64,000 bases of DNA from Pedobacter lusitanus. GTDB taxonomy: Bacteria > Bacteroidota > Bacteroidia > Sphingobacteriales > Sphingobacteriaceae. Shown here one piece after another: positions 57,265-64,000 of this stretch. The notes below the pieces were generated by a model. That model ran no database searches. It was not told the origin of the DNA and saw only the letters and a program-made list of their open reading frames with translations. Where the stretch lies: assembly GCF_040026395.1 (NCBI RefSeq), contig NZ_CP157278.1, positions 3,534,001-3,598,000 on the forward strand. Reading direction: 5' to 3'. The translations under genes were made by a program, and so were the position numbers. Each line of letters starts with the position of its first letter. The stretch's first letter is position 1.

Positions 57265-60200
57265 TTACGGCTGCAAATTTAGCAATTTAAAATAGTCTGC
57301 TATTTTATTTTTGTAATAGTAATTCAAAGAAGGGGGAAGTTTCTGATACAATTCATTTTCGCTGGCTTGTTTCTTTTTGAATTGTTCCAGCAGTTTTGGA
57401 TAAGAAGGAGGGAAATCTTTTCCTGCTTTACTTTCTCTTTTACCATCTTCGTTTTGTTCACGGCTGGCTTTATCAGCTTCCAGCAGTTTGGTCAATACAT
57501 CCTGCTGCCGTTTGATTGTCGCCTCTTCCAGTCTTTTATTGATCAGGTCAGTTTCTGTAGTTTTCATATCCCTGATCGTCTGGTTTAAATTTCCCAGCTT
57601 TCCATTCCCGTCTTTATTTTCTTCGGTATTGAGTTTTTGCAATGCTTCTCTGATCATTTGCTGCTGCTGGGCCATTTTTGCAAAATTTTCACTCATCTCT
57701 CCTTTGGGAACATTACCCTGTTTACCTTCTTTTTGCAGTTGCTGTCTGGCCTGCTGCATGTTTTTATTGAGTTGCTGCTGCATTTGCTGGAGTTGCTGCA
57801 TAGATTGTTTTCCTTTTCCCTTTCCACCGGATTTTGAATTCCGTTTATTCTTTTCCAGCTGTTCCAGTGCCTCGTTTAGCATCAATGCCAGGTTATTGAT
57901 CGAAGTCATGGTGTACTGCTGATTTTTAATAGCTTCATAAGTTCTGCGATCAGCCAGATTTTCCAGGCTTTTATCCAGGTTAAAATTGATCTGCTGCATT
58001 TCTTCGCCCACTGCGCTTTGAATCTGGGGAACCCTTCTGCTCAATGAGGACAGGCTATCTGAAATAGTTTTCAGATTGTCTTTTATTCCACGCTGTAATT
58101 GTACCTGGGCTACATAAGCCGGGTCATTAAAAGCCATTTTCTTTAAGCTGAGCATTACTTTTTCCTGATCAAAAGAAGTTTTGAGCAAGTGTTGCAGTAA
58201 TAATCTTAGTTCCTCAGTCTGGAGATTACTTTCCATTTCTGCTGCTGATTGCTGATCATCTTTAAGCTGCTGTGCTATATCCTGCATTTTATCAGCAGCC
58301 TTTTGCTGTTGCTCCGCGGCTTTTTGCCTCTGGTTTTTTTCCAGACTTTCCAGGCTTTGCTGTTGCTGCTCCTGAATTTGCTGTTGCGTTTTTTCTTGTG
58401 GTTTGAAAGAATTTGGACGCTCCAGAGCCTGATTTTTGGCATCCAGCTCTTTGAGTTCTTTTTTCAGGAAGTTAAATTCCTGCTGCTGTTTTTCCTGCTG
58501 TTTCTGCAGATCATTTAAATTATTTTTTTTATCAGAAGTTAGCTTGCTCAGTTCTTTTTGTGTCTTTGCAAGATCAGTCAGCCGGTCAATTTTATTCTGC
58601 AGATTCTGCTCAAATTCCAGTTGTTTGTATAATTCTAAAATCCTGTCAAGTTCCTTTTTTAAGGATTTATTATCCATTGTCATTTTACCCAATTCCTGCT
58701 GAGTCTGCTCTTTGTTATTCTGATTAATTAAATTCTGCAGTTTTTCCAGTAGATCTTTGGTTTTAGAATCCAGGACATTATTAAACAACTCGTCTATTTT
58801 TTTCTGTTTTTCAGCCAGTTCTTCTTTTAGCGCATTATTTTCAGTTGTATTAAAGGTGTCTTTCTTTTTGGCTTCTTGTATTTCCCTGACCGCATCTTCC
58901 AGTTTTTTCTGTTTATCAAGTAATTGGCTGATCTCTTTTTTGTCCTCGAAAGTGAGATCTTTTTTATCCAGTAAGGTTTCTCCCAGTTTTTTGCTTTCTT
59001 TTTCTACCTGTGTGGCAAGCTTAATCGCAGATTCCATTTTTTGTTTGAGCTGCGTACTTGCCGTATTCATTTGTTTTTCCAGTTGTACGGCCGTAGGCTC
59101 CGCAAAAGACTTTACAGCTGTTCTGGTTTTTTTAGGTCCGTTAACAGCATCATTATCGGCCACCTCTAAATAATATTCAAGTACCTGACCAGGCTTTATT
59201 TCGATATTTTTCAGATTCCAGAAATAGAAAAAAGCATTTTCCTGCTGATTGGATTTCACTGGAATTCCTGTTTGAACAGTTTTTCTGGCAATTCCATTTT
59301 CCTTAAGGATGTAAACGAATTTCAATGCACTGAAACCGTGGTCATCATGTATATTTCCTGTAAAATATAAAGCCTTACGGCTTAATGAATCTGTAGTTTC
59401 TTTCACTTCAATAGCTGGTGAGAGATCAGCGATCACCTCAATTTTATGACGGATAGAATCATTATGTAAAGAGAATTCATTTTTAGGTACAATCCGGTAA
59501 TCCTGACTTTTTTTCAGCGTGGCTTTAAAAACGGCCTGATTATCCATTACAGTAAGATTCTGCAGATCCGGGCCGAGTGCGAATAAGAGCTGTTTTGTGT
59601 TTTCAGTTGAAATTTTCCAGGTCACAACCGTTCCTTCCGGTAAAATGATGTCGCCCGCATTGGGAATGATTTCGTTCTTTTTTTTCAGATAAGAAGGATA
59701 ACTCAGACTGGCTTCCAGAGTTAATACCGCAGGTCTGGGTTTAACAATTATAGTATAGGATCTGGAATCAAAGCCACCCGCACTAAATTGTATAACCTGC
59801 GTTTGCTGCAGGTTTTTTAGCGTATACTGAAAAAGACTGCTGCTCTTCTTTTCAAATTTGAAAGTATTCAGCCCTTCTTTCAGGTAAACTTCCTGTGGAA
59901 GCTGATCTCCATCGAGTTTTAAGCTGAGCTGTAAATCATCGCCCTGTGTAACTGTGAGTGCCTTGTTCAGCAGTATCATTTCAAAAGGCGCAGGGGGCAG
60001 TACTACTTTGTCATAAGCAACAAAACTTCTGGTTCCTTCTCTCAGTACAGCAGGGGCAAGGAGTCCGATGAGTAGAATCAGAGCCAGAGGTACCAGAAAA
60101 TACTTAACCAGTTTTTTATTTTCCCCAAGATTAATTGCCTTACTAAAAGGAACCGGGGTGAGCTCATTGATTTTCTGATCTATTCCTGCCAGGATCAGCT

Positions 60201-60579
60201 GATTATGTGCAGGAGATAAATCAGCCAGTGCTTTAAGCTGCAGCGTATTCAATAATTTATCCCTAACAGGTTGAAAATGATTGCCGATAATCTCTGCTGA
60301 TTCTTCCATACTCAGCGTTTTACTTAGTCTGAAGTAAGCAAGTGCAGGTTTAATAATGCCAATAGCGGCAGAGCCCAGCAATATCAGTAAGTAGGAAAAG
60401 AAAAGGATCGTTTTGATCAGCGGAGCTGGATGCAGAAAATACACCAGAATAAATAATAACAGGTATAGCGCAAATAGCAGGGCAAGCGTATAAATCAGGC
60501 CATGGAGCAATTTATTGAGATAAAACTGCTGTTTAAACTCATTAATCTTTGAAATTAAAAGACTGTAATTGCTATCCAT
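57265..60579 (-). CDS. DUF4175 protein, large coiled-coil membrane protein
   Basis: 1104 residues. Two N-terminal TM helices (about 22-45 and 50-72) and a third around 155-175, then a beta-rich extracytoplasmic region (about 190-470). From about 490 to 1060 it is almost wholly coiled coil, extremely rich in Gln, Lys and Glu. DUF4175 proteins are large envelope proteins of unknown function in Bacteroidota. The Gln codons give long antisense reading frames, which I do not count as genes. ybeY is 10 bp downstream. Confidence 0.9.
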   Translation of the reverse strand: MDSNYSLLISKINEFKQQFYLNKLLHGLIYTLALLFALYLLLFILVYFLHPAPLIKTILFFSYLLILLGSAAIGIIKPALAYFRLSKTLSMEESAEIIGNHFQPVRDKLLNTLQLKALADLSPAHNQLILAGIDQKINELTPVPFSKAINLGENKKLVKYFLVPLALILLIGLLAPAVLREGTRSFVAYDKVVLPPAPFEMILLNKALTVTQGDDLQLSLKLDGDQLPQEVYLKEGLNTFKFEKKSSSLFQYTLKNLQQTQVIQFSAGGFDSRSYTIIVKPRPAVLTLEASLSYPSYLKKKNEIIPNAGDIILPEGTVVTWKISTENTKQLLFALGPDLQNLTVMDNQAVFKATLKKSQDYRIVPKNEFSLHNDSIRHKIEVIADLSPAIEVKETTDSLSRKALYFTGNIHDDHGFSALKFVYILKENGIARKTVQTGIPVKSNQQENAFFYFWNLKNIEIKPGQVLEYYLEVADNDAVNGPKKTRTAVKSFAEPTAVQLEKQMNTASTQLKQKMESAIKLATQVEKESKKLGETLLDKKDLTFEDKKEISQLLDKQKKLEDAVREIQEAKKKDTFNTTENNALKEELAEKQKKIDELFNNVLDSKTKDLLEKLQNLINQNNKEQTQQELGKMTMDNKSLKKELDRILELYKQLEFEQNLQNKIDRLTDLAKTQKELSKLTSDKKNNLNDLQKQQEKQQQEFNFLKKELKELDAKNQALERPNSFKPQEKTQQQIQEQQQQSLESLEKNQRQKAAEQQQKAADKMQDIAQQLKDDQQSAAEMESNLQTEELRLLLQHLLKTSFDQEKVMLSLKKMAFNDPAYVAQVQLQRGIKDNLKTISDSLSSLSRRVPQIQSAVGEEMQQINFNLDKSLENLADRRTYEAIKNQQYTMTSINNLALMLNEALEQLEKNKRNSKSGGKGKGKQSMQQLQQMQQQLNKNMQQARQQLQKEGKQGNVPKGEMSENFAKMAQQQQMIREALQKLNTEENKDGNGKLGNLNQTIRDMKTTETDLINKRLEEATIKRQQDVLTKLLEADKASREQNEDGKRESKAGKDFPPSYPKLLEQFKKKQASENELYQKLPPSLNYYYKNKIADYFKLLNLQP

Positions 60580-60722
60580 CTCTGCTACATAAAATCTATT
60601 TGAGCTTTCCTGAATTTAAAGATAGAAAAGCCTTAAGCAGAGAACGAATCTAATTGTTGTTTTTTATCTTTTACGGATAAAAAACAGGAATTAAAGAAAA
60701 ACGAACCGCATCTGAAGGGCAT

Positions 60723-60756
60723 AAAAAAAGCTTCCCGATATCTCATCAGGAAGCTT
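60723..60756 (-). terminator. Terminator of the cold-shock gene
   Basis: On the reverse strand AAGCTTCCTGAT pairs with ATCGGGAAGCTT (one mismatch), followed by TTTTTTTAT. About 25 bp after the csp stop. Confidence 0.88.
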
Positions 60757-60779
60757 GTACGAATTATGGTTATAATAAT

Positions 60780-60971
60780 CTAGATTACTTTAACATTGAT
60801 CGCATTCAAACCTTTTTTACCGCTTTCAACATCGTATTCTACTTTGTCGTTTTCACGGATTTCATCGATAAGGCCTGTTGAATGTACAAAAATTTCGCTA
60901 TCGCCATTTGCTGGTACGATAAATCCAAAACCTTTAGTTACATTGAAAAATTTTACTGTTCCTTCTTGCAT
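60780..60971 (-). CDS. Cold-shock domain protein
   Basis: 63 residues, normal single-CSD length. RNP1 motif KGFGFIVP and RNP2 motif IFVHST are intact. It binds single-stranded RNA/DNA and may act as an RNA chaperone. A monocistronic unit with a strong terminator. A long leader of AT-rich DNA lies upstream, as often for csp genes. Confidence 0.95.
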   Translation of the reverse strand: MQEGTVKFFNVTKGFGFIVPANGDSEIFVHSTGLIDEIRENDKVEYDVESGKKGLNAINVKVI

Positions 60972-61066
60972 TGTATTATGTATTAATAATTAAGTCTGCA
61001 ATGTAGTAATTATTTTTTTATAATATGCAAATGCTTCATTTTTTGATAAATATAATTTTTGACGAT

Positions 61067-62011
61067 TTATTTTGCAGTCTTTCTGCCAGTTACGTCAACA
61101 GTAATTTCACTGGCGTGGGGTATCCCCAGGGTACTTCCCGGTTTAATTATAAGTAAATTTTGAAGGTATACACTGGTAATTCCGGCAAGGACTTTTTTAC
61201 GTGTTTCCTTGAATTCCGGAAGATTGGTAAAGAAATAACTCAGCTGTAATTTCCCATTTTCATCAACCACAACATTGAATTCATAAGCGAAATCTTTATA
61301 GGCATCAGGAATAACTAATTTATAACGTGGATAGAGGTAATCATAGGCCTCAGTGCGGCCATTTAGCTTATCTACACTGCTTAATCGTTCTACTGTAATA
61401 CGGTTATCTTTTGGTCGCAGCGTGGCGACCTGACGGCCTGCAAAGACGCTGTCCCTGTTATCCGGGTATTTATTAGCTCTTGCAACCAGTTCCCGGATAA
61501 AAATAGTATCAGCTTTGCTTGGACGCTGTAATTTTTCGGGCTTGGTCTTTAATTTATTCCTGATATAGTCATCTGCATAAAAAGTCATGTTCACATCCGA
61601 ACGGATATCATCGGCGATTTCCTTTTTAGAGACCTGGAGCCTTTGAAAAACAAGACTGTCTTTACTGATCAGCTTAAACCTGAACCATTCTTTGGCAAAA
61701 TTGAAGACGTCTGCATGATCATGATGCAAATGAAAACCCTGCATGATCTTCTGCACAGGATCGTATGCCAATACGGTATCGGCAGATTTAAATTCAATAA
61801 TCCAGCTTGGTTCCTGCTGGAAACCAGTAGTGTCAAAAGACAGTCCGTTACTAAAGCGGCGTTTTACCTCTGTATATCTGATCCCTTTTACCGGAGTGAC
61901 GTCCAGCTGAGTCTTTGATGGTGATTTTTCTTTTGCCTGTTTACTGTTATTGCAAGCTGTAAACAACAGAACGGAAATGACAAAAACGGACAGGGAGGGA
62001 TATGCTCTCAT
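61067..62011 (-). CDS. Hypothetical lipoprotein
   Basis: 314 residues from the ATG at 62011, giving a good lipobox (VLLFTAC, Cys20); an in-frame ATG at 62065 precedes it but spoils the signal. The soluble part is alpha+beta with a probable DUF-type fold I cannot name. It is close to the metalloprotease gene on the same strand, separated by a terminator. Function unknown. Confidence 0.8.
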   Translation of the reverse strand: MRAYPSLSVFVISVLLFTACNNSKQAKEKSPSKTQLDVTPVKGIRYTEVKRRFSNGLSFDTTGFQQEPSWIIEFKSADTVLAYDPVQKIMQGFHLHHDHADVFNFAKEWFRFKLISKDSLVFQRLQVSKKEIADDIRSDVNMTFYADDYIRNKLKTKPEKLQRPSKADTIFIRELVARANKYPDNRDSVFAGRQVATLRPKDNRITVERLSSVDKLNGRTEAYDYLYPRYKLVIPDAYKDFAYEFNVVVDENGKLQLSYFFTNLPEFKETRKKVLAGITSVYLQNLLIIKPGSTLGIPHASEITVDVTGRKTAK

Positions 62012-62123
62012 ATAACAGATAACGCTTTTTTTCTGCAAATATATCAGGCTTTCATGGCTAATCATAACTCAGGAAATATTCGCTTCCGGAACTCAGGAAT
62101 GAAATTGCGGATGCGTAAGAAAC

Positions 62124-62172
62124 AAAAAGCCCCTCAGCCTTAAAAACGGATGATTTTTAGGACTGAGGAGCT
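62124..62172 (-). terminator. Terminator of the metalloprotease gene
   Basis: On the reverse strand AGCTCCTCAGTCCT pairs with AGGCTGAGGGGCT with a large loop, followed by TTTTTTG. It sits 16 bp after the metalloprotease stop. Confidence 0.85.
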
Positions 62173-62187
62173 GTAAAAGATGATTTT

Positions 62188-64000
62188 TTATTTTTTAGGA
62201 TAAAGGATGTTGCTGATTCTGACAGACACGTCATCATAATGTGCTTTTGTCAGGTTGTCTCCTGCTACTGCTCTTGATTTAACTAGTGTCAGCAAGGTTT
62301 TGAGTTCTGCTCTGACCAGTGGTCTGATATCTGACAGAGAAACATTTACAGGAGTAAAACCATAATTAGCCAGGGCCTCAGGGCTTGCGCCTGATGGGGC
62401 TTCCATCTCTTTTGTCATTAGCTGTGAAAGTATCTCTACATAAGAGCGCTGCAGATTACGTTTGAAGGCATCTGGTCTGCTGGCAGAGAATATACCGGTT
62501 TTCAGATCTGTAAATAATTCAGGAAGCGTATAGGCACTTGCAATACCGTTTTTTGCTTCGTTGTCTAATAGTCTGGCTATGCGGGATGGATTCAGCAAAT
62601 TATCCAGTGTACTGGTTTGTACGGCTTTTATTTTATTCAGTATCTGTCCGTTATCAAACTTATTCAGCTGTTCATTATTAATCAGCCATAGTGGAGTGTT
62701 AAATAGTTGTGCATTGAAAAAGGCAATTGCTTCTTTCTGCTTCGTCTTTGGCAGATATGTATACACTGCACCTTGCTGATCATAGGTTTTGAAGTTCTCA
62801 CTCATTCCACCGACATTGGCTCTTACATGGCCCATATAACGGTTAAACTGAGCAATTACTTCACCATAGATATCTTTCAGGTCACTAAAATCTGCCCCTT
62901 TCTGGTAAGTCCATTTTTCTATATTTGGCAGGATCCGTTTAAGATTTGCAATGCCATATGTGCTGGCCTTCATTGCATTATCTCCTAAATCTTCGCTTTG
63001 TAAACGAGGATCAAGACTTGTGCCCTGACGTCCATAGAAGTACAATGGATTTCCAGCCTTTGCAACTGTCCATACATCCAGTTTTTCTCTTTCCTGTTTC
63101 GGGGTTAAATTTCCCGGAAACCAGGTATATCCCCATTTAATTGACCATTTATCATACTCACCGATGCCAGGGTGAAGTTTTGTTACACCGTCCCCGGGTT
63201 GTGCGATATAATTAAAACGGGCATAATCCATGATTGAAGGAGCAGTCCCATGTGTATTGGTAAAAGTTTTAGAGCGCAGAGAGTCTACGGGATAAGCATA
63301 ACTGGAACCAAAGTTATGTGGCAGGCCCAGTGTATGACCAATCTCATGAGAAGACACAAAACGGATGAGTTCACCCATTTGTTTATCATCAAATTTTGCT
63401 TTTCTGATTGCGGGGTTTACTGCCGCAGTTTGCACAAAATACCAGTTTCTGAGTAAACTCATCACATTATGATACCAGCCAATATGTGTTTCCAGAATTT
63501 GTCCGGTGCGTGGATCAGAAACATGAGGGCCATAGGCATTGGCAATATTTGAAGCAAAATAACGAACTACAGAATATCTGGAATCTTCTACACTGAAATC
63601 GGGATCCTGGGCTGGTGTAGGGGCTTCTTTTCCTATAATTGCATTTTTAAATCCGGCTTCCTGAAAGGCGATATTCCAGTCATTGATTCCCTGTATTAAA
63701 TAAGGAACCCATTTCTTTGGGGTAGCAGGGTCAATATAAATGACTATAGGTTTAACCGGTTCTACCAGTTCGCCGCGCATATAAGCAGCAGTATCTTTAG
63801 GAATCAGGCTCCAGCGGTGGATATAAGCGGTACGTTCTGCTTTTTGTGCATCAGTACCATAGTCAGTCTGAGACTGTCCGAAAAAGCCTACTCTTGCATC
63901 CGTTAACCTGGCTTTCGCAGGTTTTTTTGGTAAAAGGAGCATGGAAGTATTGAATTCGAAAGTTACAGCTCCAATAGTATTGTCAATCGGTGATTCTGCC
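62188..64000 (-). CDS. Zinc-dependent metalloprotease (DUF4953/metzincin type), N-terminus beyond window
   Basis: The frame is open from the window edge to the stop at 62188, about 604 residues. Zinc motif HEIGHTLGLPHN (metzincin HExxHxxGxxH) and the Met-turn-like SIMDYARFNY are both present. This matches the C-terminal part of Bacteroidota zinc-dependent metalloproteases with DUF5117/DUF5118/DUF4953 domains; the N-terminal half lies outside. Probably exported; substrate unknown. Confidence 0.88.
   Translation of the reverse strand, partial: AESPIDNTIGAVTFEFNTSMLLLPKKPAKARLTDARVGFFGQSQTDYGTDAQKAERTAYIHRWSLIPKDTAAYMRGELVEPVKPIVIYIDPATPKKWVPYLIQGINDWNIAFQEAGFKNAIIGKEAPTPAQDPDFSVEDSRYSVVRYFASNIANAYGPHVSDPRTGQILETHIGWYHNVMSLLRNWYFVQTAAVNPAIRKAKFDDKQMGELIRFVSSHEIGHTLGLPHNFGSSYAYPVDSLRSKTFTNTHGTAPSIMDYARFNYIAQPGDGVTKLHPGIGEYDKWSIKWGYTWFPGNLTPKQEREKLDVWTVAKAGNPLYFYGRQGTSLDPRLQSEDLGDNAMKASTYGIANLKRILPNIEKWTYQKGADFSDLKDIYGEVIAQFNRYMGHVRANVGGMSENFKTYDQQGAVYTYLPKTKQKEAIAFFNAQLFNTPLWLINNEQLNKFDNGQILNKIKAVQTSTLDNLLNPSRIARLLDNEAKNGIASAYTLPELFTDLKTGIFSASRPDAFKRNLQRSYVEILSQLMTKEMEAPSGASPEALANYGFTPVNVSLSDIRPLVRAELKTLLTLVKSRAVAGDNLTKAHYDDVSVRISNILYPKK

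Noticed and set aside
57488..59173. Long plus-strand frames opposite the DUF4175 gene
   Set aside because: They arise because Gln, Lys and Glu codons read antisense give Leu, Phe, Cys and Ser without stops.
1..64000. CRISPR array, transposon, prophage or tRNA/rRNA gene
   Set aside because: No regularly spaced repeats, transposase, integrase or structural RNA signatures were found on reading both strands.

Overview
The window reads as one chromosomal segment from a Bacteroidota bacterium of the Sphingobacteriaceae type (Pedobacter-like). Supporting features are Bacteroidota-specific families (DUF4374, DUF4175, SusC/FecA-type TonB receptors with a carboxypeptidase-regulatory N-domain, a Big_5 lipoprotein starting CAS-GPxGGPKDKTPP), promoter -7 boxes of the form TAnnTTTG ahead of several genes, scarce Shine-Dalgarno sequences, and moderate-to-low G+C (about 35-42% in the lines I counted). 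I saw no tRNA, rRNA, insertion sequence, prophage or CRISPR array.

Layout. 0-5 kb: a truncated carboxypeptidase-regulatory-like protein, an Fe-S pair (Nfu-like plus Mrp/ApbC), an AsmA-like/GT51 fusion, hpt and psd. 5.2-5.6 kb: a long self-complementary minus-strand element with its own promoter, resembling 6S RNA. 5.6-8.5 kb: rplS, a small HTH-like protein, trmD, rimM and rpsP. 8.5-13 kb: pfkA, a DsbD split over two genes, and birA. 12.7-17 kb: rsfS, ftsH, a LUD-domain gene and a KAS III-like gene. 17-19.5 kb: a TPR protein and a C4 zinc-ribbon protein.

19.7-34.1 kb is the accessory region. A minus-strand cassette encodes an ECF sigma factor, a short FecR-like anti-sigma factor, a DUF4374-like lipoprotein, a TonB receptor, a DUF4374 lipoprotein, a PepSY-TM protein and a second TonB-linked outer-membrane protein. 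This looks like a regulated iron (siderophore or heme) uptake locus. It is followed on the plus strand by a Tat-exported phospholipase C and a GH20 hexosaminidase. The whole block sits between the zinc-ribbon gene and nif3, which are neighbours in many Bacteroidota, so it may be an insertion.

34-48 kb: nif3, TM2 and DUF2752 membrane proteins, mfd, a CPBP protease/DUF2007/cdsA operon, dusB, apaG, a zinc peptidase, rmuC, thiL and nadA. 48.1-48.5 kb: an AT-rich divergent nadA-nadB gap with a perfect DnaA box (TTATCCACA), a near-match box and a 12-bp palindrome. Strand composition changes near this gap. 6 kb further on, upstream of mnmG, are two parS-like sites. Together these suggest that the window contains or adjoins the replication origin. 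50-64 kb: gamma-carbonic anhydrase, a Big_5 lipoprotein, mnmG, an ABC-F ATPase, ybeY, a large DUF4175 protein, a cold-shock protein, a lipoprotein and a truncated metzincin-type metalloprotease.

Most genes are housekeeping. The points I consider most worth checking are the putative oriC/parS region, the 6S-like RNA, the ECF/anti-sigma/DUF4374 iron cassette and its insertion context, and the AsmA-GT51 fusion.
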